Assembly (NCBI GenBank): GCA_037447655.1 | Contig: JBBHKE010002075.1 | Span: 172,081-236,080 of the forward strand | DNA length: 64,000 nucleotides | Reading direction: 5' to 3' | Source of the DNA: Zygnema cylindricum | Taxonomy: Eukaryota; Streptophyta; Zygnematophyceae; Zygnematales; Zygnemataceae | Shown: positions 12,701 through 27,594 of the stretch, one piece after another | Layout: every line of letters begins with the position of its first letter | Numbering within the stretch: position 1 is the first letter of the stretch | Position numbers and translations under genes: made by a program | The notes under the pieces: model-generated | Seen by the model: the letters and a program-made list of their open reading frames with translations, nothing else | The model's database searches: none | What the model was told of the DNA's origin: nothing

Positions 12701-15700
12701 TTTAGCGCAGTCCAATTGGGCCTCATAAAGCTCATTTAATTGAAGGCATATGTGATGATTGGGTCCCAAAAGGTCCATCCACGCTAATTGGAGATTGCTG
12801 ATTTTGCCCAACTTGTACCTTCGCAACAAAAAAGAGAAATGGGAAGAAGAATTGATGCTTTTCCTGTTGTGTTTTTTACTGACTGATATTTATGCCTGTT
12901 TCCATATGAATGTTGGTAACTAAAGTGGTCAATGTTAGAACACGTAATGCGATCTTCATGAGTGTTTTTGAAGAAATGTTTAAAATAAGAGTCCTGAACA
13001 TCCTTTACCATTTTGTATATCTTTTTAGCTCAGTAACGACTGATAAAAGCTTCCTGCGGATAGGTGACACAATGATACACTGGCACTTCTCCCTCTCCCT
13101 CTCACTCTCTTTATTTCCCTCTCCTTTCCTCCCTCTCCCTCTCTCTCCCTTAATCTCTCATCCTCTTTTCCTTCCTTTCATAGACATTGAACATTGAACA
13201 TGAAACTCAAACATCAAGAATTGGACATGAAAATAAGACAAAATGTAAGAAGAAGGAATAAACCTAACATCAAATGCGCACCTTATGAAAAACAAACATT
13301 GAACATTTAATTATCATACATGACACATCAAACCTCAAACATCAACATCAAATGTCAAACATTAAATGTTAAACATCAAATGTTAAACATCAAATGTCAA
13401 ACATCAAATGTCAAACATCAAATGTCAAACATCAAATGTTAAACATCAAATGTCAAACATTAAATGTCAAACATCAAAACATCAAAAGTCAAACGTCAAA
13501 CATCCAATTGCAATACATCAAATGTCAAATGTCAAACACCAAATGTAGCACTTTGTGCGAAGCACTATTGGGTCGAAGATATGGGCCTCCCTTCTCCCCC
13601 TTTGGGCCTACATCGATTCCTCTTTTAGGAAAAGACCAATACACTTTTGACGTAGATCCTAAAGCCACTAAAACCGAAGCAAAGAGTTTGAAAGGTGTCT
13701 TTGGAGTAAAACTCATAGGTATGACCAGTATAAGACTTTCAATTAAACAAAAACGCAAAGGACCTACGACAGGTTAAGCTCTTGATAAAAAAGTAACAAT
13801 AATAATAAATAAACCAATAATAGGTTAATGATAAAAACGATGCAACATAAGTTTCGAAGTAAAACTAAAAAAAGTAAAATGGACAAATAACACAAAACTA
13901 ATATGACATAAATGGAAAAGACAAAACAAAAAAGACAAAGAACAAATAATGAAAACAAAAAAAAAAGATTGAATTTTTTCGTTTGGAAACAAAATTACAA
14001 GGTGAATTACTATTACAGGCATTAACATTAAGTTGATGTTCCCAAATTTTGACCCACGAACCCAAAATATAATTAATAATTATATTTTTTTCTTTATGCT
14101 AATATATGTAAAGTGTACTCAATGTCAACGACTATAATTTGGGCAATTTTGAAATAGTGTAGTGTACAAATGTGCCAACACATACTATTTGTTTTGTTTG
14201 TTAAGTACGAACCTACAAAAAAAGTGTCAAATAACGATGTAGAGACGGGAAAATGAGTCGCGCAGTCTCGAGAAAGCACCCCCAAATTTGATTACAGTAA
14301 TAAAGACGGGAAAACATAACGCCAACTTGTTCTCACATGTTCAAGCATCGACTATGTGGACACAACCTATAGCGGCTACACTATAGGAAGGTGTATCAAA
14401 ATAAGTGTTACATGTATAAATTAGCGTTATTGTTTCGTTGGCATTAGGCCCTTATAACATTAAATAGGGTTTATAACACTAATTGTTCCTTCACACGAGT
14501 TATTTTTGAACATTAATAGCGATTCATGGTTTAAGTTTGAAAATTTAACATGTATTTTATATACTCTATTAAAATAATTTGCGTTCGAGCGTACGTGTAT
14601 TAATATTCATTTACTCTCGAGCGTACTAAATATCGTTATAAGTGTTAATCGACGTCATATTTCCGTACGTTTGAAAACAAATGTTCTAAAATGGAAGTAC
14701 ATTTTGGGGGAGAGTTAATCTACATCATGAGCGCACAGAACTTTTCGCGGAGAGTTAATCTACATTGGAGAGTACGAAATTCAATATAACCACGTACGGA
14801 CATCCGTGAGGAGAGTTAATCTACATTGAGAAGTATGGAATTTCACTTTCGACCGTACGAAAATGGATTATTAACGCTACATTTGGGACTGTTAATTGTG
14901 CACACAAATTTGTGTTGTACTTTTCAAAATTTGAATGTACATAACTTCTCAGCTTTCAAAATACCTTCTCCTCCTTTCAAAATACCTTCTCCTCCTTTCA
15001 AAATACTCGTTCAATTTTGACTCTAGGATATTTTTGTACTCTCCGCGTATGCTCCTCATTTCACGTAACGCACTAAAAAAAACTTCGCCTGCGGCGCCAA
15101 GCGAGACGACAATATGACCGTACTTGTTTTTTTTTGTTTTTAATGTCATATGTGAGTGTTCTCACGATAATATGACTGTACTTTATTTTTTTTGTTTTCA
15201 ATGTCATACGTGAGTGTTCTCACGTGACGCGCGGCTCACCTTGTTCGACGGATTAAATGGTAGTGCTTAAAGTGTGAACGTTTATTAAATTTTGTAGATA
15301 TTTTGAGTCACGAACGCGTTTTACGTGTTCTCATGCGACGCACGTGACGCTATTTGTAGCGAATGCTCTATATGGGAACGTTGTAAGTATGAACACTTTG
15401 CTTTTTTTTTTATCCATCTGACCTAATCACCGAGGAGACTTCTATTCTGTCCTTATCAATAACTGGGAGGGATTTACATTGCCCGGGAAAAATCCTCCTC
15501 GAAGGTCTCCGCCGCCAGCCAAATAAGCCCTCCCCCCAATGTCTAATACCACTACAGTACTTTATTTGTACCAATGTGTAATTCAAACGTACAATTTTTG
15601 ACAAAGTGGCGTAAGTGAATGTGCGCAACTAAACGGTACTTTATTTGTACCAATATGTAATTCAAACGTACAGTTTTTGACAAAGTGACGTAAGTGAATG

Positions 15701-18700
15701 TGCGCAACCAAACAGTCAATGTCATGATCAATTCCCTTTATAAATTCCTCCCATGCGAGCACCGTCACGGAAAAATAAAGTCGCAGTTTATGACTCTCAA
15801 CCGACCATCAACGGAGACAAAATTCTGTCATAATGACCGCATCCTGTACGGCAGGCTTGTGTTTTTTTTTCAATAACCATTTTGTCTTCTTTTTTTGTTA
15901 GTTTGTTTGGCGTTTGAAATCTGACGACCAATATTGCGTTGAAGTTGCTATTTGGCACAAAATCGTCTGGCAAGCGAGAGCCCGACTATTCATAATTTTT
16001 GAGAATTTTTTAGTCGCCGGATACCCATCAGGACGGCGCAAAGACTGTTCCCGAAAAGTACAATACTGTAACCCGAAAACTGGAGCTTTCTGTTTTCAAC
16101 CAATATCCTATATCACGAATTTTGGATTACTACCTAGGGCATTGGTCTTTCGTTACCGACATCTTGTACGCTTCCCTCGTTTTTCTATGTTTGATTTTTT
16201 GTTTAAAACGTTCAGATTTCTCCACCTTTGTTCGTATGCACTTGCCATCGTTTTCGCGAGCTGAACCAGGACATGTCGTTGACTGCTGTTGCGAGTGTTT
16301 TCTCTTTCACTAGGTGGACTTGCAACTCACTCGCATCGTTAAACCGTACGATTAGAGCTGTACGTATAGAGTGCTCGAATCGTTCTATCCATGTAACTTC
16401 CCTTCCTTTCTTGTCTATTGACGATTCTCCTCAAACTCTTGTTTCTTTTTCTTTGTTTACTATTTGTTTCACTGTAGTTTTGTGCATTTCTTATCTTTTT
16501 CCATGTGATAGTTGGAGGAAGAGGCTGTTACGAGGTTCTAATGGAGAAGGAGAGGGAGAGGGATGGAGAATAAGAGGCAAGAGAGCAAGAGATATGACGA
16601 GAGAAGCAAGCCGAGAAGCTAAAAAAACTATGTTTTATCCTCTTTTTTTAAGTATTTTCCTCTTTTAATTGTGTTTACATAAGAAGATTTCCGGTTCAAA
16701 TATAGTTTATACAACTCCTTTAATTATACATCTGAATTGAATGTGTTTATCACACCTTTTTCAAGTATATTTCTTATTATCTAGGTAAAGTTGCAGTCTG
16801 TAAAGTTAGTAGAGGAGACTGACAAGGAAAAAATATAGAGTGAGAAAGAAGGTGAGGGAGAGGAGGAGAGAGAGAGGGACGAGAAGAGAAATGAGCAAAG
16901 TATGGAGCAAAGACAGGCTGTAGTGGTAGTAGTAACTCCCAGTCTGAGAGGGTAAGAGATAGTGGATTTCGTAATGGAGAACATTTTGACCAATCACGAT
17001 CAGCTGGTGGGGCTGCACGTGCAGACAAGTATTCCTGCTCTTCCTCTTTTTCCATATAATGCATAGTTCTTGATGTTTTCTGCTCAGTTTTTTTTTTTTT
17101 GTATTTCTTGCGCAGTTTTTATGTTCTCCTCCATATAACGCTCTATTGTTTTTTTTTTTTTTTTACTTGCACGACTCTTCTCTCGTGTGAAACTCTAAGA
17201 CCCCCATAAGTCCTCCATATGTCCTCAGAGTGGACAGCTTCCAAGAAGCCTCTAGGATAACCCTGACCCTTTTGTGTTTCAGCAAGAATAACTGCCACCT
17301 TGGCAAACAAAAACTTTGACCACCTTCACCCTTGTGAAGGCAAAACCCCCTTGAGTCGATAAAAAAAAGAATCTCTGAATTTGCTCCCATGAGCTGTAAG
17401 TTATGGAGGGTCAAAGTTGACCTTTTGTATAGAAGCTCTCTAGGAGAGAGGGTCATACCTACCAATTTTTTCTAAGTCCTATCTATCTCACAAACTCTAT
17501 CTACTGAAGTACGGAACCAATCATATTACACTTTCGTACACAAAAGTACAACTGCCGGTGTACTTTCTGTATGGATATTGTACGACATGGCCTAAAAGTC
17601 GACACATGTTATATCCGGGTTCGGTCCCGTAATCCCCGAAGATGCCGCTTTCCTACGTAATTATGCCACATGTCATTCGATGTGACGATGACCACAAACC
17701 GCCGAGATTCTCTTCCGCGATCTCGGCTTTCTTCTCGGCCGTCTGATTGAATGCAGATTTCAATCGAAGCCGTCATAAATACAAGCGCGGTATTTGTTCG
17801 TTAAAGAAATAAATGCGCGGTACTAGTTTCTTATACATACCGTAATCTGTACTTTTACATAACTGGAGCTATGTATCCCGTAAACAGTTGCAGTTAGATG
17901 AATTATCCTACGTATTACCATTTAGATAATTATCAAACCCTATATCATAAATCACAAGTATAGACTTAACAGTTAGGACTACCAGCTACCGGCCGTCTAA
18001 CATTCCGCAGGTACCAGGATCAAATCGAGGTTCCGACATCTAACCTTTTAGTAAATAAACTACTTATCGGTAAATAAACTAATATTTTTCCTGTAATCCT
18101 CTGATAGCCTAGGCAGCCATGGCTCTAGCTTCCACTCCANNNNNNNNNNAGACGGCATGTCAACTGACATGTCGAGGGAGAGGTCCGGCGGTTTGCCGTG
18201 TACAGATTCCGTACCGCGTGCTGCCAGCGGATAGAAGCCGCCGGCTAGACTGCCTGCTAAACTGCCGGCTAAACTGCCAGCTAGACCGCCGGTTAGACCG
18301 CCGGCCATTAGTTAATCTAGACCGCTGTGGCCGTTAAGTATGCGACTAGATTTCCTGTGGTGTTGCCGCCAATGGCTGTACAGTCAACTGTACGGCAGAG
18401 CCACAGGTCATATCCAGACTCAGCAAGTTGTGAAGTCCCATCAACGAAGTTGTTGACGTGTATGTCGCGATGCTTTCCCTCAGGGACACATCCCGAGAGA
18501 GAGGGAGAGAGAGGGAGAGAAGGAGACTAAAGCTTAAGAGAGAGGGAGGGAAAGTGAGAGGGAGAGAGAGGGAGAGGGATACACGATCTGGTATTTCGCA
18601 AAACATGTTCATGACCTCAACTGAATCGTCCAAATATTGTACAAAATTGGACAAATTAAAGTCAAAATCATTGTATAGCCTTCGAGTGTCGAAAGGCTTA

Positions 18701-19337
18701 TGCAAGGTCAAAAAATCAAACATTAGATGTCACATTTTGCACATCAGACCTAGAACATCAACAATTGAATATTAAGCATCTATATTAAACATCTAGCATA
18801 AAAACATTTGCCATTGAAGAGCGATTGGCAAACAACACTGGCAAACAACAAGAGTTAAACATGAAAAACAAAACATTGAGCACAAAAAATATACTTTGGC
18901 AAAATTATAATAAAATAAGATGGACAATGGACATCAAAATATACCATGGTGCAAATGTGCAAAAACAATCGGAAACTCTGTATCCGTGATTTCCCCGTCG
19001 TACACGCATATTATACTACAAAAAAACCATACTATACGAATACGAGTATCGCTCAGTATAATACGCATATCGTACTGGGAAACCACATATAGCATTGTTT
19101 CCTATTGTTTTCACACATTTGAACAATGAAATATACTAGGAACAACATTTACCTCATGGCTCGGGCTTGGGCAAATGTTTGAATGAGAGCATCTTCTCTT
19201 CTTTCGTTGTCTTCAAAAATCAGTTGATTTCGAGATTTAGACTCTTTGGCCGACAGAGATGTTGGAGCTTCATCTTTAAAGGAACTCAAAATCTGTTTCA
19301 TTTCAATACAGTAAAAATAAGACTTACTAAATAGAAT

Positions 19338-19379
<42 letters not shown>

Positions 19380-22300
19380 CGAGAGAAAGAGAGATAGAGA
19401 GCTTTGGGGAAAATAAAAAAACGTCGAACTGATATGCCTCACCTCGGGATGGAAAGTGACCCAAAAAAAATCTCCGTCAAGATCTCCTCCCCCCATTGTG
19501 TCAGTGACAGACCGTCTCCCCTTTGTGGAAAAAAAGACACAAAAAGAAGCATCACGGCCCAAGATCGTCCTGATCTCCGGAGAATCGACCGCCCACAATC
19601 GCCGGATGCTACTGAGAAGTCGAGAAGGATGACGGTACACCAAACATTCTCCACATTTACTCGACCCATTTCTGGAGACAAATAATTTAGAGGCCCAATA
19701 GGGACCCATTTCCATTTTAAGTAATAGGGACCCATTTTTATTTTAAGTAAATAATTTAGAGGCCCAATAGGGACCCATTTCCATTTTAAGTAAATAATTG
19801 AGAGGCTTTAAGACTAGAACTTCCATCACACATATCCACTTCACATGTATTCGTTCCGATTTTGGAAGATGTTAGGGGCCTAGTTCCAGTTGAAGTAGGA
19901 AAATTCTTGGAGCTTTGAGCCTAGAGCTCCTACCACAGATATCCACTTCTCCAATTCGGAAACTGTCACAAAAAGACGATTACTGTTTAGGAATTACTGT
20001 TTACTGTTTTGTTCCGTTTTTGTTTGTTTGTTCTTACTGCTTTTAGGATGAGCATAAAGACACTTATACCCCTCCCTCTTATGTGCCCACCTGAGGACCA
20101 TGACCTGGTGCTCCTCCAGCACTCCGATGGGGTCGGGCACTCCCATGATGTAGTATGTGTTGGGGATGTGGAGGCGCCCTTCTCGCACTTGCTGGAGAGA
20201 GAGAAGGAGAGAAAGAAGTAGAGACAGAAGGAGAGAGAGGAGATAGATGAAGTGAGAGAGAGGGGGGGGTAGGTGTTGGGGATGTGGAGGCGCCCTTCTC
20301 GCACTTGCTGGAGAGAGAGGAGAGAGGAGATAGATACAGTGAGAGAGAGAGGATAAGTGTTGGGGATGTGGAGGCGCCCTTCTCGCACTTGCTGGAGAGA
20401 GAGAAGGAGAGAGAGAAGGAGAGAGATGAGATAGATTAAGTGAGAAAGAGAGGGTAAGTGTTGGGGATGTGGAGGCGCCCTTCTCGCACTTGCAGAGAGA
20501 AGGAGAGAAAGAAGGAGAGAATTAATTAAGAGAGAGAGGGTAAGTGTTGGGGATGTGGAGGCGCCCGTCACAACAAAACACATCATGTAAGAAAAACAAA
20601 AACAAAAAGAGCTTCATTCACCTTAAGTTGGTCCAATTGGAGTTTTCTCAACTCGTTCCTCAAATACGGATCGGAAAGAGAGATATTTGATAGTAACATT
20701 TTGAACGGAGTATACACCCGATTATCGGAAAGTGATGCCCCGTAATTACGGAGAACTGAAAAATACACACAAGAAACAACACTACAACATCTAAAAACTT
20801 TTAGCTTTAAATGCTTTATTATCGTCCTAAAACCAAAATTTCTACCTATAGTGGGTTTTACTGAAACAGCTTGTTTGTTAAATTAGGTTTGGTTAATAGA
20901 TTTATTTTGTTAAATTAGAGAGGGAGAGGGAGAGTGAGAGGGAGAGGGAGAGAGAGGGGTTCCTTTTTCTTCCTCTTCCTTAGAAATTTAAATCCAAAAC
21001 TCATCCAAATTAACTTCCGTATATATCCCTCAAACTATTTGTGGTTAACTACCTCACAAAAGCATTGAATAGACAAATTCCTCAAAAGCCAAAAGCAAAT
21101 CCAACGAGAATATCAAAGTCGTAAGTGACCAAAAACCCCTAAAAGAAAAACGTTAAATTCACACCTTCCATTGCTGCCCTCCGACTGGTCGAAATCTTCA
21201 CAATTTGGTCTACTTCTTTTTCGAGAAGGCTCAGAAAGAACCCCTCAGAAACTCCTCCGGAGTTGAGCAAAAGACATAAGGTTTGGTTTAATTTTTGCTT
21301 ATTATCTTTCCGGCTGTACATAAACCAAGCAATTAAATTGTTTTCCTTCAAACAACAATCTTGTAAGCAACACTTTTTCAAAAAACAATCTTTCAAACAA
21401 CGATTTTCCAAACAACTATCTTTCAAACAACAATCTTCGAAACAACGATCTTTCCAACATCTATCTTTCGAAAAACAATCATTCAAATAACAAACTTCCA
21501 AACAACAATCTTTCGAACACCAATCGTTTAAAAAACAATCGTTCAAAAAACAACCTTTCAAAAAACCACCTTTCAGAAAACTATCGTTCAAACAACAATT
21601 TTTCGGAAAACTAACTTTTAAATAACAATTTGCAATACTTAGTACAAATAGTAATACAAATACTATTGTGCAACAACTGGTATTTTACACAAAAAAACCA
21701 TGGGATTCTAACTAAACAAGACAGTACATGCATCATATTACGATGAACCTCTTAAAAGCAAAATTTTAGCAAAAGATTCCTAATTCTAGAGTTCATTTTT
21801 AATGCGATAGCACAAAAAATCCATACTTTTTTGTGTAGGTTTTCAACAAAAATGCGTCAATACAGAATCATCCAAAAACAAATTCAAAGCTCAAACATTT
21901 GTTTTGAAATCCCTCTTACGTTGTTTTGCAAATCTCCAACGATTGTGGGCCGATTGGAAAATATGGAGCTTTATCCACTTTTAACATTGAATCTCGGATC
22001 ACAATTTTTACGGAGTTCCTTAACTTGGATGGAATTTCTGACAAAACTTCGTCCGGAATCTAGAAACCATTCACACTAAGAAATATTTAACAATTTATCA
22101 CAATTAAGAGTACACAATTACTTACAATCAACCCTTGATAGTATTTCTAGTTTTTAAGTTGGATCAGATTTTTTTCCTTCTAATCGCTTCGTTTCATGTA
22201 CTAAATTAAATGCACTTCAAAAATTCTAAAAAATGTCCCAACATATCATAAAAAAAAATAAAAAAAAATGGAAAAACAAAATAGAAAAGAATGAAGTGAC

Positions 22301-25300
22301 CAAACATGTGTTTTTTGTATATTGGTTTCAAAATTCAACTTTTAAATGTTCCTTTTAGCATTTTACCTTACAAACGTTTTTACCTTTTTAACGTTGAGAA
22401 GAGTTCCTTTGAAAATCGTTCCTCCACTGTACCCTCTCACTTGCAAAACCGTTGGTTTCGATACCTTATTTTCCTGTATTCTCTCCCACCAAATAAAATA
22501 ACCATAATAACTAAATCTTCTATAACAAAAACACTTTGCGTTTTGTTGCTTGAATTATTTAATTTTTCTCTTAAAAAGTCAACATCCTCATTTCGTTCAT
22601 CAAAACATGTTTTTCGCGCTTAAAATCAGCAATCAGGATTCCTTGTTTTTTATTTTTTATAATATTGTACCATTTAACAATTGACCTAAAATGGATTATA
22701 TTTACCTATAGCTTATTTTTGTATTAGTTAAGTCGTCTTCCAACCTATGGCTAAAAAATCTTATTTAGGCAAACTAATGCAAACATCAAATTCATCGGAC
22801 AACTTTATGAATAATTAACATTATACTCCCTTTCTCTCCATCTCTCCCTCTCCGTCTCCCTCTCCCTCTCCCTTCTCCAACTTGGGTTTCATAAATAACC
22901 AACAAACCCACAGTATTTTTGTAGATCTTCCCATTTTCCACCTCAATCTCCGGGACAATGTCCTCCAAGATAAATCCCGATCCGTCCGTTGCAAGAGTGA
23001 CCTTGCCAAACTCATCCTACAACAAATAGTGTGGATTCGATTATACTCTTCCCCACTAAAAGAAATGTGCTCCTCACAAGAATTAGAATGGATGAGAGTA
23101 TAATGACTTGTCAAGAAAAAAATGGTGTGGATAGGAGTGCCTCGTCTCAATGTATTTAAACTTATACTATTGATTAGAATTGTACCACATTTTAGAAAAT
23201 TAGTGTGGATGGGCATAAAGATGTAGAGACGTATACTCTTCAAAATATTGACCCATTATTAGTGTGGTTATACTTAATGTAAACAAGCTGAAATTTTGTG
23301 CAGGTGTACCTCCCAGGATACCAAATTTCAACCAAATTCCGCTCAACCAATCAAAAGTCTAGTCTTACACTAATTTTGGATTAGTGCTTCGTATTCCAGC
23401 ACAATGTTGGAATACTCAGCAATCAAAATACATTTTTGACTCGGGATTGAAAAAAACATTATCAATCGACAGTACACTTCGAAAGGAACATTTCTTCACC
23501 ATGCATTATCAGCCGCACTGGGTGGGCTAATAGTTCATCACACAAAGCTTAAGAGTTGTGAAAGACAATCATATGGTACTAGTCATATGTTGAAGATCCG
23601 GAAAAAATAAATAATGAAGTGAGTTAAGGGTGGTGTTTTTTGCACACAACGATCACGTCATAGGAAGTTGTTTTAACTCTTACCACGTGGTCCAACTTCT
23701 TTAATTGATTGGACCATCTTTGATTGATTTTTTGAGAAACGAGGAAAGAGAGGAATACCACGCATTTGGTGTCGGGCACCTTTGCCACCATGTCTTCCAC
23801 GAGACGCACTCCAAGAGGGTGGGTGGAGGAGAAGGGAAGACACAGCCTTCCCGAATGAAGGAAATAAAGGCAACAAGAGACATTCAATATTTATAATTGG
23901 AAATCAAAGTTAAGACACAAATCAATCAGCACTAACCAATGCTGAACATCGAACATGAGGCATACTCAAGACACATTAAACATTGGACATTGAGCATTGG
24001 GCATCGGGCATTAGACATTGGATCAGAAAGCGACATTGGGCACTGAAAATTGGACATTGGACATCAAACATTAGGCATTAGACATTTGCGCGGCATTGGG
24101 GGACATTTGGTCATTGAACATTGCACATTGAGCATTGAACATTGAGCATCAGACATCAGAAATTACGCGACATTGCGCATTGAACCGTTGGACATTGGAC
24201 ATGAAGCGACATTGGAGTTGAACATTGGGCATTGGACATTGGAAAATGAACATTGGACATTGGGCATTGGACATTGGATATTGGACATTGGACATTGGCA
24301 ATTGGATATTGTACATTGGACATTGGACATTGGACATTGGCAATTGGATATTGGACATTGGACATTGACATTTGATATCAGACGTACTGGACAATAAGGC
24401 ATGGGACATGGCAAAGACAGCCTTCACAGCACGGAACCAAGGATAAACAGCCAAAAATGAAAATCATATGAGCTTAGCCTTGACCTTAGTGAAACATAGG
24501 GATTCAATGTGTACCGTAGATAGTTAAATTTAGGCAAAGAACTTGGCGTTTGTTAATGCCCAAATGTCAATCACAATGCCTCCAACGAAATGTTGCAGTA
24601 CACAAGTGAAAAAAAGCTAAAGAAAATGGCACTGAAGAATAAAAAATCACTCACCGCTTGGCCATTTTTTGAATGGTTCCACATGTTTGAAAGTGGGCCA
24701 ATTGCATACGGGCTTCGTCAGTTGTTTTGTAATGGACAAAGTTTGGATTGATACGGTCACTCTCGGCTTGAGAGTTCAATGCAAAAAAATAACATTTTGC
24801 CTCATCGCCTCCTTTTTCGGGATCTTTGTGAGCTATGTCACACAATAAGTTGTTGAAGAATAATGTAAATGGCAAAAAACAGAAATGGAAAGCCACATGT
24901 TATTAGAGTCAAAATTCTGAGGATCATATATCAAAAGACATTCATCAAAATCTCAACACTTTCATGTACCACAGTTTCTCCAACTAGGAAGTTTTTGCTT
25001 AGTGCTCAAAGTACACCGTGAATCGCTATTAGCGTCAATGTTCTTTTTGAAATTTTAATCAACTTTTCTCCATGGCGACGTGTTTGATTTCCTTTTAAAG
25101 ACCGTAATCGGAAGGCAAGATCCCTTACCTTTCCATCGCAATCGTCGGTTTAAGAATCTGACAAGTGTGCACGGAGAAAAGAAGTTTTAAGTGGCAAAGA
25201 AAACATTAACACTAATAACGGTTCACAGTGTAGCTGATGATACTTGAAGATGGTATGAGACATAAAAGATGACAAATGGATATCGGCAACTAATCATGTA

Positions 25301-27555
25301 ATAATTAAATCTTCTTTTTTTCCAATCCTCCTATTTCTGACTGTTTTGAGACAGAAAATAAAAGCTTCAAAGTCAAACTCCCATCTTAGTTGCAAATCAA
25401 ATCACTAACCCTAAATTATTATGATTATACCAACTCCATATAAACACCAATACTTGCATAGAACCTAAAACCCCAGAAACCCTAAAATGAATTCCCAGAG
25501 TATAATTTGCAAAAAAAAGAAAAAAACATACTCACCAAAATATTCAAATTTTTGCAATCCAACCTCGATAATACAAAAAAAGAAAAAAAACAATATTCAC
25601 CAAAATAGACAAACTTTCGTAAACCAACCTCAATAATCGAACGACAATTAGTTTTAAATTGGTTCCCATGTTCCTCAAAAACCAATTACCCACCAAAATA
25701 TTCAAATTTTTAAAAATGTATCTCGATAATACAAAGAAAAAAAAAACACGAGAAACCAACATATTCAAATTTTCACAATTTACTTACCAAAATAGACAAA
25801 CTGTCGCGAACCAATCTCGTCAATCGAACTACAAATAGTTTTAAATTACTTCACATGTTCCTCAAAAACCATATTTAAAAATCGATCTCGATAATAATAC
25901 AAAAAAAGAAAAAACATTACTCACCAAAATAGACACTTTCGCAAACCAATCTCGATAATCGAACGACAAATAGTTTTAAATCACTTCCCATGTTCCTCAA
26001 AAACCAATTACCCACCAAACTATTCAAACTTTTGAAAATCGAGCTCGATAATAATACAAAAAAAGAAAAAACATTACTCACCAAAATAGACGAACTTTCG
26101 CAAACCAATCTCGATAATCGAACAACAAAGGTTTTTAAATTGGTTCACATGTTCCTCTCCCATAGTATCGGAGAAGTTGACTTTGAGCCATCGGTCAAAC
26201 CCTAAAACTCGATAAGCGACAGTCGAGCCTTCCTCGTCAGCAATACCCTGGAGGGAGGGAGGGGGAGAGAGGGAGGGAAGGAGGGAGGGAGGGGAGGGAG
26301 CAGGGGAGGGAGAGGGCAGAAAGGGGAGAGGGTGAGGGAGAGAGAGGAGGGCACAGGGGAGGGAGCAGGAGAGGGCGAGGGAGAGGGAGAGGGGGAGGAG
26401 GAGAGAAAAGGATTTAATGTTACATGGCATGAATTTCATTGGACAAGAAAGAGAGAAAAGCCATGGTTTGGGAGAGGGAGAGGGAGAGATAGAGAAAGAG
26501 CATTCTAATTTTACGGAAAACAAATCTTACACGTGTATAAATTTTTGAAATTCCAAAAAACCTCGTTATTAAAAAATATATATATATATATCATGAAAAA
26601 CTTACAATTTGAGTAATTTTCCCGTCGAGCTCCACATTTGCCTTCAAAAGCGTTTCATTTTTTTTGTCTTCTAGTGCCTCCACCAAATTCCCATTATATC
26701 CCTAAAATCCCAAATTTACCCAGAAAAAAAAGTTTATCTTTTAACTAACAAATAGAACAACAATTTTTTGACATCTTTCAATTTTTTTTTATATGTAAAT
26801 TTAGCAAAAAAGTCTCACTTATACAAATTTCTAAAAAAAAAAGTTTATAGTTTTTTACCTTAGTTAAAAGCGAGTAGTTTCGGTGAAATCGAAAAAGAGT
26901 TTTTTCGACATCTTTTAAAGTCGGTGAAAAAAATTCGGTCAGCTCAAAAATTTGCTGCAAACTCAATTGGTTCACTCCAACACTACAAAAAGACAAAATT
27001 CAAATTAAAAAAAACAAAAAAAAAAAAAAAATGAGAAAAACAATATCTTGAAAATCATTGACTGACTCCTCTCCCTCTCCATCCGCTCTCCCACTTCCTA
27101 TCCCTCACCCTCCCCCTCTCCCTCTCCCTCCGCCTCTTCTCCCGTTTAATATGCCTTTCTTACTCCCTCAGCCAATTTGTCGGTTTTTTTTTTTTTAAAC
27201 TAGGCCCCGGTCAGGAAAAAGAAAAAGAAAAAAAAAAAAAAAAAATTGCCAAGAAAAAAAAAATGGTGGAAGGAAAGAAATTACAGGGAAAGTGAGAGAG
27301 GGAGACAGAGAGAGATAGAACAAACAAAAGAAAAGGGATAAAGGCATACGGAGGAGAAGGTGGGAAGATGGAGAAAGAAGCAAATAAAAATAGAGGATAG
27401 AGGGAAAGAAGAGGAGGGGAGAAAAAGGACAGAAATTAAAAAAATAAAAAAATAAAAAAGAAGAGGTAGAGCTTGAAAGTGAGAGATTTAGTATGGAAAA
27501 AAAAAGATTGAAATAAAGGGACAGAGAGATAGAGAGTGAAACAAAGGAAATAAAT

Positions 27556-27594
<39 letters not shown>

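Noticed and set aside
21139-21591. 150-aa minus frame MNDSFLKGG..
   Set aside because: The first two thirds is a 15-bp repeat translation. Only the end ([11 protein letters not shown].. to AAME) is a true RDR exon, 21165-21313.
24149-24454. Regular short repeats that look CRISPR-like
   Set aside because: There are no spacers between constant repeats. It is a degenerate 7-8 bp minisatellite in a plant intron.
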